From: Candidatus Bipolaricaulota bacterium
Lineage (GTDB): Bacteria; Bipolaricaulota; Bipolaricaulia; Bipolaricaulales; Bipolaricaulaceae
DNA: 38,545 bases
Assembly: GCA_938084715.1 (NCBI GenBank)
Contig: CALKES010000023.1
Span: 1-38,545, forward strand
Direction of reading: 5' to 3'
Below are positions 27,016 through 34,695 of this stretch, in pieces. Both the position numbers and the translations under genes were made by a program. A model generated the notes under the pieces. It was not told where the DNA came from, ran no database searches, and saw nothing but the letters and a program-made list of their open reading frames with translations. Each line of letters begins with the position of its first letter. Within the stretch, counting starts at the first letter, position 1.

Positions 27016-28370
27016 GGGCCCACAAGCCTTCGGGTGATCTCCCGCTGCCGGGGGACGAGGGCGTAGAGGTCCTCGTCGAGGAGCCTCCCCCCCCGGACCC
27101 GGATCTCCCCGTTGACCATCACGAGGTCGGCGTACTGGGCCCCGCAGTGGACGAGGGCGGCCACGGGGTCCGCCGCCCCGGCGAACTCGAGGGCCGAGAG
27201 GTCCCAGAGGGAGAGGTCGGCGCATTTGCCCGGCTCCAGGGACCCGATCTCGGCCTCCCGGTGGAGGACCCGCGCCCCGCCCAAGGTGGCGATCTCGAGG
27301 GCCGTCCGGGCGCTCATCGCTCCCGCCCCGTACCTCACCCGGGCGAGGAGCATCGCCTGCCGCGCCTCGCGGATCATGTTCGAGGCGTCGTTCGAGGCCG
27401 AGCCGTCCACCCCGAGGCCCACCGCGACCCCGGCCCGGAGGAACTCCGGAACCGGGGCGATCCCCGAGCCGAGGATCATGTTCGAGCTCGGGCAGTGGGC
27501 CATCCCCACCCCGGCCTTGGCCAGCCTCGGGATGTCCTCTTCGGTGACGTGGACGAGGTGGGCGAGCCACACGTCGGGGGCGAGCCACCCCACCCGTTCG
27601 AGGTAGTCCACGGGCCGGACCCCGAACTTCGCGAGGCAGAACTCCTCCTCGTCCGTCGTCTCCGCAAGGTGGGTGTGGAGGAGGACCCCCCGCTCCCGGG
27701 CGAGGGCGGCCGTGTCCCGCATGAGCTCCGGGGTCACCGAGAACGGGGAGCAGGGGGCGAGCGCGATCCGGACCATGGCCCCGAACGAGGGGTTGTGCCA
27801 CCGCCGGATCAGCCGGTCGCTGTCCCGGAGGATCTCCTCCTCCGTCTGGACCACGTCGGGGGGCGGGAGCCCCCCCTCCTCCCGGGACAGGGACATCGAC
27901 CCCCGGGTGGGGTGGAACCGGATCCCGACCCTCAACGCCGCCTCGATCTCGAGGTCGGTGAGCCCCTCCCTCCCCCGGGGGAAGAGGTAGAGGTGGTCCG
28001 TCGTCGTCGTGCACCCGGAGAGGAGGAGCTCCAGGCACCCCACCGCGGCCGAGGTGTACACCGCCTCCTCGTCGACCCCCCGCCACCTCTCGTAGAGGAA
28101 GAGGAGCCAGTCGAAGAGCTCCTTGTCCTGGGCCCCCGGAACGGCCCGGAACAGGCTCTGGTAGAGGTGGTGGTGGACGTTGACCATCCCTGGGACCATC
28201 ACCCGGTCGGCCCCGGAGACCACCTCGTCGAACGGGCCCTGGGGTGGAGCTCCCTCCCCCAGGGCGGCGATCCGGTTTCCCTCGACAAGGAGCCACCCTC
28301 CCTGGAGCTCCCGCCGTTTCGGGTCGAAGGTGGCGATGACCTCGACGTCCCGGAAGAGAACCCGCCTCAC
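27012..28370 (-). CDS. Amidohydrolase, 8-oxoguanine deaminase-like
   Basis: 452 residues, TRZ/ATZ subgroup of the amidohydrolase superfamily. Metal and substrate motifs: MVNVHHHLYQSLFRAVPGAQ, SGCTTTTDHLYLFP, FHPTRGSMSLSREEGGLPP, IALAPCSPFSVTPELM, HTHLAETTDEEEFC, AHLVHVTEEDI, MAHCPSSNMILGSGIAP and VGLGVDGSASNDASNM. The HHHLYQSLFRAVP and TRGSMS segments closely follow 8-oxoguanine deaminase as I recall it from Pseudomonas. Another purine or triazine deaminase is possible. Deaminating 8-oxoguanine to urate would dispose of oxidised guanine. GTG 28370 has GGAGG overlapping the M42 stop. The gene is coupled to the MoaD-like gene. Confidence 0.85.
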   Translation of the reverse strand: MRRVLFRDVEVIATFDPKRRELQGGWLLVEGNRIAALGEGAPPQGPFDEVVSGADRVMVPGMVNVHHHLYQSLFRAVPGAQDKELFDWLLFLYERWRGVDEEAVYTSAAVGCLELLLSGCTTTTDHLYLFPRGREGLTDLEIEAALRVGIRFHPTRGSMSLSREEGGLPPPDVVQTEEEILRDSDRLIRRWHNPSFGAMVRIALAPCSPFSVTPELMRDTAALARERGVLLHTHLAETTDEEEFCLAKFGVRPVDYLERVGWLAPDVWLAHLVHVTEEDIPRLAKAGVGMAHCPSSNMILGSGIAPVPEFLRAGVAVGLGVDGSASNDASNMIREARQAMLLARVRYGAGAMSARTALEIATLGGARVLHREAEIGSLEPGKCADLSLWDLSALEFAGAADPVAALVHCGAQYADLVMVNGEIRVRGGRLLDEDLYALVPRQREITRRLVGP

Positions 28371-28379
28371 CCCCGCCTC

Positions 28380-29411
28380 CTACAGGGAGAGGTCCGCGGT
28401 GTGGCAGGTCTCGAGGAACGCGGTGAGGAGCTTGACCGCGGCCTCGATGTCGTCGACGTGGGCGGCCTCGACCACGGAGTGGACGTACCGGGTGGGCACC
28501 GACAGGGTGACCACCGCCGCCCCCTCCCGGGCGAGCTGGATCGCCCCCGCGTCGGTCCCCCCCCGGGGGAGGATCTCCATCTGGTAGGGGATCTTCTTCT
28601 TCTCCGCCAGGTCCACGAGGAACCGCACCAACCCCGGGTGGGAGATGGACGCGGAGTCCTTGAGCTTGATCGCCACCCCCTTCCCGAGCTTGGTGACCTG
28701 CTCGTGGGCCGACACCCCAGGCATGTCGCAGGCTAGCGTCACGTCGAGGGCGACCCCGATCTCCGGGTCGAGGGCGAACGCGCTGGCCCGCGCTCCCCGG
28801 AGCCCCACCTCCTCCTGGACCGTCCCCACGAAGTACACGTCCGCCTCGTGCTTCTTGAGGCGCCGCATTGCCTCGATCCCCACGTAGACCCCCACCCGGT
28901 CGTCGAGGGCCTTCCCCGACACGAGGTCCCCGACCCGGGTGAAGGACTGGACGAGGGTCACGGGGTCCCCGACCCGGACCTTCTTGGCCACGGTTTTCCC
29001 CGGGAGCCCGAGGTCCACGAACAGGTCTTGGATCCGAATTTCCTTCTTCCGCTCCTCATCGGTGAGGATGTGGACCGGTTTCGTCCCGATGAGCCCGGTG
29101 AGGGGGCCAGCCTTGGCGTGGACCGTGACCCGGGAGGCGATGAGGGTCCGGGGGTCAAAGCCGCCCACGGGCTCCAGGCGCAAGAACCCCGTCTCCTCGT
29201 CCACGTGGGACACAAGGAACCCGATCTCGTCCATGTGCCCGGCCACGACAACCCGCGGGCCCTTCCCCTTCGTGTGGGCGATCACGTTTCCCAGTCGATC
29301 CACGTGGATCTCGTCCACGTGGCGCTTGAGGGCATCCCGGACGATGGCCCGGACCTCGTCTTCCCGGCCGGGGATCCCGGCCGCCTCGGACAGCTTCTGT
29401 AGGAGTTCCAC
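28380..29411 (-). CDS. M42-family metalloaminopeptidase
   Basis: 343 residues. Dizinc TET-type aminopeptidase/endoglucanase-like peptidase. Metal and catalytic residues: H59 in AGHMDEIGF, D170 in KALDDRVGVY, the Glu pair of VQEEVGLRGA near 200, D223 in ALDVTLACDMPG, and the late His in RYVHSVVEAAH. The PDZ-like insert (about 75-160) with GFDPRTLIASRVTV is present. The start is GTG 29411, five bases after AAGGAGG; the open frame continues upstream through the divergent promoter and is not coding there. It has a good promoter at 29434-29462 and heads the long minus-strand block. Confidence 0.93.
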   Translation of the reverse strand: MELLQKLSEAAGIPGREDEVRAIVRDALKRHVDEIHVDRLGNVIAHTKGKGPRVVVAGHMDEIGFLVSHVDEETGFLRLEPVGGFDPRTLIASRVTVHAKAGPLTGLIGTKPVHILTDEERKKEIRIQDLFVDLGLPGKTVAKKVRVGDPVTLVQSFTRVGDLVSGKALDDRVGVYVGIEAMRRLKKHEADVYFVGTVQEEVGLRGARASAFALDPEIGVALDVTLACDMPGVSAHEQVTKLGKGVAIKLKDSASISHPGLVRFLVDLAEKKKIPYQMEILPRGGTDAGAIQLAREGAAVVTLSVPTRYVHSVVEAAHVDDIEAAVKLLTAFLETCHTADLSL

Positions 29412-29433
29412 CGTTGCCTCCTTGTGGGAGGGC

Positions 29434-29462
29434 ATGGTAGTGGTGCGGGGGGGTGGGGACAA
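29434..29462 (-). promoter_or_regulatory. Promoter of the M42 peptidase operon
   Basis: On the minus strand TTGTCC (29457-29462) and TACCAT (29434-29439) are 17 bp apart. The RNA would start near 29427, leaving a 15 nt leader that holds the AAGGAGG site. Confidence 0.7.
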
Positions 29463-29463
29463 C

Positions 29464-29492
29464 TTTCCGAGGCTCCCGCGGGGGGCTAGAAT
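29464..29492 (+). promoter_or_regulatory. Promoter of the rhomboid gene
   Basis: TTTCCG (29464-29469) and TAGAAT (29487-29492) are 17 bp apart. The -35 box starts two bases after the -35 box of the divergent M42 promoter. The RNA would start at or within three bases of ATG 29502. Confidence 0.7.
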
Positions 29493-29501
29493 GGGACAAC
29501 G

Positions 29502-30335
29502 ATGATTCCCCTCCGGGATAGCCGCCCCAGTGGCATCGTGCCCTACGTCACGATCGCCCTCATCGCCCTGAACGTCCTTGCCTTCTTCTACACCCTGAGC
29601 TTCTCCGACCAGAAGCTCGTGTTCCTCGACCGGTGCGCCTGGGAGGGGACGTTTGGGAGCGCGCCGGGGTTCGACCCCCTCCTCTACCGCCGGTTCGGGC
29701 GGGGCTGCCTCTACCCGGTCACCGAGCGGGACGAGTTCGTGATCCGCTACGGCCTCGTTCCGGCGGAGCTCTGGTCGGGGACGGATCTCCCCCCCACGGT
29801 CCCCTTTCCGACATGGCTCACGATCCTCACCGCGATGTTCCTCCACGGGGGGTGGCTCCATCTTCTTGGGAACATGCTGTACCTTTGGGTGTTCGGGGAC
29901 AACGTGGAGGCGGCGCTCGGGCGGTGGAAATTCCTCCTATTCTACCTCCTTTCGGGGGTGGCGGCGGCCCTTCTCCAGGCCGCGATCTACCCCAGGACCA
30001 CGGTCCCCATGGTGGGGGCGTCGGGGGCGATCGCCGGGGTTCTCGGGGCGTACCTCGTCCTCTTCCCCTGGGCGCGGGTCCTCACCGTGGTCCCGTTCTT
30101 CTTCTTCCTCCACTTCGTGGACGTCCCGGCCCTCGTGTTCTTGGGCCTGTGGTTTCTGATCCAGTTCTTCTCGGGGATCGTCGACCTCGGGGGGATGGGG
30201 GGAGTGGCGTGGTTTGCCCACATCGGGGGGTTCCTGGCTGGGATGACCCTGGCGTTCGCCCTCAAGCGACGGGACGTCGTCCCTGGCCTTGTGACCTGGT
30301 GGCGGTGGCGGCGGGCCCGCCGGTACTGGCGGTAG
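29502..30335 (+). CDS. Rhomboid-family intramembrane serine protease
   Basis: 277 residues with about six membrane segments. The family core is intact: WLTILTAMFLHGGWLHLLGN, MLYLWVFGDNVE, the nucleophile S174 in GASGAIAGVLGAYL and the partner H240 in FAHIGGFLAGM. A 60-residue loop between the first two helices (from about 33) is longer than in the shortest bacterial rhomboids. The basic tail (WWRWRRARRYWR) is cytoplasmic. There is no ribosome binding site before ATG 29502; the TAGAAT box ends 9 nt upstream, so a leaderless mRNA is likely. rnhB begins one base after its stop. Confidence 0.93.
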   Translation: MIPLRDSRPSGIVPYVTIALIALNVLAFFYTLSFSDQKLVFLDRCAWEGTFGSAPGFDPLLYRRFGRGCLYPVTERDEFVIRYGLVPAELWSGTDLPPTVPFPTWLTILTAMFLHGGWLHLLGNMLYLWVFGDNVEAALGRWKFLLFYLLSGVAAALLQAAIYPRTTVPMVGASGAIAGVLGAYLVLFPWARVLTVVPFFFFLHFVDVPALVFLGLWFLIQFFSGIVDLGGMGGVAWFAHIGGFLAGMTLAFALKRRDVVPGLVTWWRWRRARRYWR

Positions 30336-30336
30336 G

Positions 30337-31161
30337 GTGGCGACGGTCCTCGGGGTGGACGAGGCGGGACGGGGCGCAGTTCTTGGGCCCCTCGTCGTGG
30401 CGGGGGTGGCGGTGGAAGAGGGCGACCTCGGCTCCCTGTGGGACCTGGGTGTTCGGGACTCCAAGCTCGTCCCCCGGGCGCGGCGCACGGAGCTCGTTCG
30501 GGCGGTCGCTCGCGCTGGTGCCCGGGGCCGGGCGGTGGTGATCCCCGCCGGGCGAATCGACAGGGAGAACCTCACCGCGCTGGAGCTCGAGGCGGCCGCC
30601 CTCCTCATCCGCGCCCTCGCCCCGAGCCGGGCCGTCGTGGACGCGCCCGTGGCCCCGCGGGCCATTGGGCAGTTTCGGGAGGCGCTTGGCGCTCTCTCGG
30701 GTCTCGACCCCAAGCGGATCGCGGCCTTCCCCCGTGCCGACCGGACCCACCCCGCCGCCGCGGCGGCCTCCCTCCTCGCCAAGGTCGTTCGGGACGGGTA
30801 CGTCCTCCACCTGGGAAGGGCGTACGGGGACTTCGGGTGGGGGTACCCGGGGGAGCCGAAGGTTCGGGCGTTTCTCGAGGGATGGATGGCGCGCCAGGGG
30901 TCCCTTCCCCCGATCTGCCGAACGCGCTGGCGGTCCGTTCAGGTGCTTCTCGCCCCATCGCTTCTGGAAAGGGTTGCGGGGGGAAGTGAGCCGGGGGAGA
31001 ATGGGGGCCAGCTTCGGACGAAGGAGGAGGTATGCCCAAGCGCACCTATCAACCCCATCGCCGGCGCCGGCACCGGGTCCACGGGTTTCTGGCCCGGACG
31101 CGGACGCCGGCCGGTCGGGCCGTTCTCGCCCGGAGGCGGAGGAAGGGCCGGCACCGGCTGA
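30337..31161 (+). CDS. rnhB: RNase HII, archaeal-like, with long C-terminal read-through over rpmH
   Basis: Cuts RNA in RNA/DNA hybrids. Catalytic residues D8, E9 (VDEAGRG), D102 (VVDAPVAPR) and D135 (RADRTHP) are present. [32 protein letters not shown] and [11 protein letters not shown] match archaeal RNase HII (typically GYPSDP and PPIVRRSW) better than the usual bacterial form. The folded protein should end near residue 205-215 ([13 protein letters not shown]). The frame, however, stays open to residue 274 and overlaps the rpmH gene by 130 nt; the last 60 residues are Gly/Pro-rich and look non-native. Either a stop was lost, or there is a frameshift near 30960-31020. The start is GTG 30337, one base after the rhomboid stop. 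Confidence 0.85.
   Translation: MATVLGVDEAGRGAVLGPLVVAGVAVEEGDLGSLWDLGVRDSKLVPRARRTELVRAVARAGARGRAVVIPAGRIDRENLTALELEAAALLIRALAPSRAVVDAPVAPRAIGQFREALGALSGLDPKRIAAFPRADRTHPAAAAASLLAKVVRDGYVLHLGRAYGDFGWGYPGEPKVRAFLEGWMARQGSLPPICRTRWRSVQVLLAPSLLERVAGGSEPGENGGQLRTKEEVCPSAPINPIAGAGTGSTGFWPGRGRRPVGPFSPGGGGRAGTG
30974..31002 (+). promoter_or_regulatory. Promoter of rpmH inside the rnhB reading frame
   Basis: TTGCGG (30974-30979) and GAGAAT (30997-31002) are 17 bp apart, followed by AAGGAGGAGG and the rpmH ATG at 31032. Transcription would begin near 31009. Confidence 0.55.
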
Positions 31162-31172
31162 CGCCGGCCTGA
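31032..31172 (+). CDS. rpmH: 50S ribosomal protein L34
   Basis: 46 residues: [20 protein letters not shown], then [20 protein letters not shown] and a short RLTPA-type tail. This is an unmistakable L34 (usual MKRTYQPSxRKRxRxHGFxxRM). A strong AAGGAGGAGG site lies just before ATG 31032. In most bacteria rpmH sits beside rnpA near the replication origin; here it sits between rnhB and infB. It overlaps the out-of-frame tail of the rnhB open frame. Confidence 0.95.
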   Translation: MPKRTYQPHRRRRHRVHGFLARTRTPAGRAVLARRRRKGRHRLTPA

Positions 31173-31185
31173 GACGGGGGGCTGT

Positions 31186-32910
31186 GTGACGAAAAAGCGT
31201 GTTTACGAGGTCGCCCGGGAGCTCGGGGTCTCGTCCAAGGAGGTCCTCGAGGCCTTGGGCGAACTTGGCATGACCGGGCTGCGGGCGGTGAGCACGCTTT
31301 CGGACGAAGACGCCCAGCTCCTCCAGGAGTTCTTCCGGGAGAAGGGGGCCCCGGTTGTCGAGGCCCCTCCGGCCCCCGAGCCCCCACCTCCCCCGAAGCC
31401 CAAGGGTGTCCCCCGCCCCCCCGTCGTCGCGGTGCTGGGGCACATCGACCACGGGAAGACGACCCTGCTCGATACGATCCGCAAGACTCGCGTCGCGGCC
31501 GGGGAGGCCGGCGGGATCACCCAGTCCATCGGCGCCTACCAGGCCACGTTCCACGGCCGGGCGATCACGTTCATCGACACCCCGGGTCACCGGGCGTTCA
31601 CGGCGATGCGGGCCCGGGGGGCCCAGATCACGGACATCGCCGTCCTCGTCGTGGCCGCCGACGATGGGGTCATGGCCCAGACCATGGAGGCCATCGACCA
31701 CATCAAGGCCGCCGGGGTCCCGATGATCGTGGCGATCAACAAGATGGACAAGCCCGGCGCGAACAAGGACCGGGTGGTCCAGGACCTGGCGAAGCTCGGG
31801 TTCACCCCCGAGGAGTGGGGCGGCTCGACGATCATGGTCCCCCTTTCGGCCCTCACCGGGCAGGGGGTGGACGACCTTCTCGAGATGATCCTCCTCGTGG
31901 CGGACATGGAGGGGTTCTCCGGGGATCCCGACGGGGAGCTTGAGGCGATGGTCATCGAGTCGAGCCTCGACCCGGCCCGGGGGCCCCTGGCCACGGTGAT
32001 CGTGAAGAACGGAACCCTACGGGAGCGGGACGCGATCGTGGTCGGGTCGGCCTACGGGCGGATCCGCGCCCTCCTCGATCACCGGGGGGAGCGGCTCCCC
32101 GCCGCCCCGCCGGGGACCCCGGCCCTCGTCCTTGGGCTGTCCGCGGTCCCCCCGGCCGGGGAGCGGGTGGAGCGGGTCGCGGACCCCACCGAGGCCCGGC
32201 GGATTGCGGAGGCGCGGGAGCGGGCGGCGGTGGAGGCCCGGCGGGGGACGCGGTCGCCCCGCACGTTCGAGGACCTCCTCCAGGCGGCCCAGACGAAGAA
32301 ACTCGTCGTCGTCCTCAAGGCCGCCACCGCCGGCGGGCTTGAGGCCGCCCGGCACGAGCTTGGGAACCTCAAGGCGGATGGGGTGGAGCTCGAGATCCTC
32401 CACGCCGGGATCGGCCCGGTCACGGAGTCGGACGTCCTCCTCGCCTCCGCCGAGCAGGACATGCAGCCCCTGATCGTGGGGTACGCGGTGCGGGTGGAGG
32501 GGAAGGCGGCGCGCCTGGCCGAGGCCCGGGGGGTCCCGGTTCGGACCTACGACATCATCTACGACCTTGCCTTGGACGTAGAGCGGGCCCTCAAGCGGTT
32601 GCTGGGGCCCGAGCTCCGGGAGGTCAAGGTGGGGGAGGCTGAGGTCCTCAAGACGTTCGACATCGACGGGGTGGGGAGGGTCGCGGGGTGCAGCGTCCGC
32701 TCCGGCCGCGTGGTCCGCGGGGCGAAGGTGAGGGCGTACCGGAATGGAGAGGAGGTGTTCGTGGGGGAGATCGCCTCCCTCAAGCGGTTCGCCGACGACG
32801 TGCGGGAGGTCCAGGCTGGCCGGGAGTGCGGGATCCGGATCCGGGATTGGAACAGCGTCCAGCCGGGGGACGTCCTGGAGATCTACACCGTGGAGGAAGT
32901 CCCGGCCTAG
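31186..32910 (+). CDS. infB: Translation initiation factor IF-2 (short form)
   Basis: 574 residues, among the shorter bacterial IF-2 proteins: only one N-terminal IF2_N helix bundle (about 3-50) and a 25-residue Pro linker precede the G domain. G1 is GHIDHGKT (85-92), the switch region [11 protein letters not shown] replaces the common GITQHIGAY, and G3 is DTPGHRAF with the catalytic His. G4 is NKMDKP. Domain II, the IF2 fold domain ([20 protein letters not shown]) and the C-terminal fMet-tRNA-binding domain ([20 protein letters not shown]) are complete. The start is GTG 31186, 13 nt after rpmH. DUF503 and rbfA follow closely, the common infB-ylxP-rbfA order. Confidence 0.95.
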   Translation: MTKKRVYEVARELGVSSKEVLEALGELGMTGLRAVSTLSDEDAQLLQEFFREKGAPVVEAPPAPEPPPPPKPKGVPRPPVVAVLGHIDHGKTTLLDTIRKTRVAAGEAGGITQSIGAYQATFHGRAITFIDTPGHRAFTAMRARGAQITDIAVLVVAADDGVMAQTMEAIDHIKAAGVPMIVAINKMDKPGANKDRVVQDLAKLGFTPEEWGGSTIMVPLSALTGQGVDDLLEMILLVADMEGFSGDPDGELEAMVIESSLDPARGPLATVIVKNGTLRERDAIVVGSAYGRIRALLDHRGERLPAAPPGTPALVLGLSAVPPAGERVERVADPTEARRIAEARERAAVEARRGTRSPRTFEDLLQAAQTKKLVVVLKAATAGGLEAARHELGNLKADGVELEILHAGIGPVTESDVLLASAEQDMQPLIVGYAVRVEGKAARLAEARGVPVRTYDIIYDLALDVERALKRLLGPELREVKVGEAEVLKTFDIDGVGRVAGCSVRSGRVVRGAKVRAYRNGEEVFVGEIASLKRFADDVREVQAGRECGIRIRDWNSVQPGDVLEIYTVEEVPA

Positions 32911-32913
32911 GCG

Positions 32914-33195
32914 ATGCCCGTGGGAGTGCTCACCGTTCAGCTCCGGATCCCTGGGGCCCAGAGCCTGAAGGACAAGCGGTCCGTGGTGAGCGGGCTTCTC
33001 GTCCGGGTGCGGCGGGAGTTCGGGGTCTCGGCAGCCGAGCTCGACGGCCTGGACAACCCCAAGGGGGCCGTCCTTGGGTTCGCCTACCTCTCCAACGACG
33101 CCCGGCACGCCGACGAGGTCCTGATGACCCTCCTCGAAAGCCTCCGCGGGAGCCGGGACTACTACGTGGAGGGCCACGAGCTCTCCGTTCTGTGA
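32914..33195 (+). CDS. DUF503 / YlxP-like protein
   Basis: 93 residues, the normal size. Family features: MPVGVLTVQLRIPGAQSLKD, KRSVVSGLLVRVRREFGVS, AAELDGLDNPKGAVLGFAYL and the closing YYVEGHELSVL. Members sit between infB and rbfA in many bacteria, and a link to ribosome assembly or translation is presumed. The stop shares one base with the rbfA start (TGATG). Confidence 0.9.
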   Translation: MPVGVLTVQLRIPGAQSLKDKRSVVSGLLVRVRREFGVSAAELDGLDNPKGAVLGFAYLSNDARHADEVLMTLLESLRGSRDYYVEGHELSVL

Positions 33196-33509
33196 TGCCC
33201 CCCTACGGCCGGCTCCGTCTGGAATCCACGATCGTCCGCGCCGTGGCGGAGATCCTCGAGTTCGAGGTCAAGGACCCCGCGGTGCGAGCCCTCCTCCCCA
33301 CCGTGGTGGGGGCCCGGCTCTCCCCGGGGGGGGAGGAGGCCACCGTGGCGGTGGCCGTGGAGGGGGGAGACGAGGCCCAGGCCCTCGCCGCCCTCCGCCA
33401 CGACAAGGGGTTCATCCGGGCCCAGCTCGCGCGCAGGCTCTCCCTGCGAAGGGTCCCGGAGCTCCGGTTCATCGTCGTCCGCCCCTTGGGCGGAGAGTCC
33501 GGTGGATAA
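33195..33509 (+). CDS. rbfA: Ribosome-binding factor A
   Basis: 104 residues, at the short end of the family. KH-like fold: RLRLESTIVRAVAEILEFEV, KDPAVRALLPTVVGARLSPG, EEATVAVAVEGG, the helix ALAALRHDKGFIRAQLARRL and the final strand RVPELRFIV. It helps 30S maturation. ATG 33195 is coupled to DUF503, and the end overlaps the next gene by 8 nt. Confidence 0.9.
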   Translation: MPPYGRLRLESTIVRAVAEILEFEVKDPAVRALLPTVVGARLSPGGEEATVAVAVEGGDEAQALAALRHDKGFIRAQLARRLSLRRVPELRFIVVRPLGGESGG

Positions 33510-34695
33510 GCCCAGGCTCCCCGTCCTCCCCCTCCTCTCGAGCCTTCACTCGGGCGCGGAGAAGCTGACCCGAGAGGTCACCATCGCCTTTTCGGAGAGG
33601 AGCGGGGTCGAGCTCCTCCCGTTGGGGGAGGTGGAGGCCCTCGCCGAGCCCGTCCCCGTCCTCCTCGTCCTCACCGGGGGGACCGAGGAGCGGGCGCTGG
33701 AGTTCCTCGCCAGGGCGCGAGGGGGGGCTGTCCTCCTCTCCCATCCGGCCCACAACTCCCTCCCCGCGGCCCTGGAGATCGCGGCCCGGCTGCGGGAAGA
33801 GGGGAAGGCCGCCCGCCTCGTCCACCTCGGGGCGGGAGCGGAGGAGCTCCCCGTCCTCGCCCGGGCGGTCGCCCTCGCCCGCGCCCTCCGGGGGAAGCAG
33901 GTGGGTCTCGTGGGCGAGCCCTCGCCCTGGCTCGTCGCAAGCTCCCCGGATCCGGCGATTCTTCGGGGAAAGCTCGGAATCGAGGTGGTCCCGATCCCCC
34001 TCGAGGAGGTCCTTGCCCGGGTGCCCGCGGCCGCCCCCCCGGTGGAGGGAGAAGGGAAGGGGATCGGGGCAGAGGAGCGGGGGGTGGGAGCGCGGGTCCA
34101 CGTCGCCCTCCGGAGTTTGGTAGAGGAACGGGGTCTCGATGCTTTCTCGATTGCCTGCTTCGGGCTCCTCCCCCACCGGATGACCGCCTGCTGGGCCCTG
34201 GCGTGTTTGGCTGACGACGGGGTCCCCGCGGGCTGCGAGGGGGATCTCCCCGCCCTCCTCGCCCTCCTGGTCGCCCAGGAGCTCACCGGGGGGCCGGGGT
34301 TCCTCGCCAACCCGGCCGACGTCGACCTCAAGGGGGAGACCCTCACCCTGGCCCACTGCACGGTCCCCCTCGCCCTCACCCGTTCCCGTCTCCTCCGCAC
34401 CCACTTCGAGTCGGGCTTGGGGCTCGCCGTGGCCGGGGAGGTGAAGCCGGGTCCGTACACCCTCGTCCGGTTCGGGGGAAAGGATCTCGATCAGGGGTTC
34501 TTCGTCGAGGGGCGGGTGCTCGACGAGCGGGTCGGGCGGGAGGACCTGTGCCGGACCCAGGTCCGGTTCAAGATGCCCCGGGGGGCGATGGAGCGCCTCC
34601 TCCGGGAGCCCCTGGGGAACCACCACGTCCTCGTCCCCGGCCACCACCGGGGGGTCCTCGAAACGTTTGCTGACCTGGTCCTTCGGGTAGGCTAG
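33502..34695 (+). CDS. L-fucose/L-arabinose isomerase-like protein
   Basis: 397 residues. The first half is a Rossmann-like sugar-isomerase fold (VPVLLVLTGGTEERALEFLA, LLSHPAHNSLPAALEIAARL, GKQVGLVGEPSPWLVASS). The second half has the metal-site region ACWALACLADDGVPAGCEGD, followed by FLANPADVDLKGETLTLAHC and a C-terminal domain resembling FucI-C. These match distant L-fucose isomerase relatives, but the sugar is unknown. GTG 33502 overlaps the rbfA end by 8 nt. Being at the end of the infB-rbfA unit, where a DHH phosphoesterase or truB usually stands, is odd. It ends in a CTAG shared with the convergent surface-protein gene, so no terminator separates them. Confidence 0.75.
   Translation: MDKPRLPVLPLLSSLHSGAEKLTREVTIAFSERSGVELLPLGEVEALAEPVPVLLVLTGGTEERALEFLARARGGAVLLSHPAHNSLPAALEIAARLREEGKAARLVHLGAGAEELPVLARAVALARALRGKQVGLVGEPSPWLVASSPDPAILRGKLGIEVVPIPLEEVLARVPAAAPPVEGEGKGIGAEERGVGARVHVALRSLVEERGLDAFSIACFGLLPHRMTACWALACLADDGVPAGCEGDLPALLALLVAQELTGGPGFLANPADVDLKGETLTLAHCTVPLALTRSRLLRTHFESGLGLAVAGEVKPGPYTLVRFGGKDLDQGFFVEGRVLDERVGREDLCRTQVRFKMPRGAMERLLREPLGNHHVLVPGHHRGVLETFADLVLRVG

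Noticed and set aside
29412-29861. N-terminal extension of the M42 peptidase
   Set aside because: It runs through the divergent promoter and into the rhomboid gene on the other strand; GTG 29411 has an ideal ribosome site.
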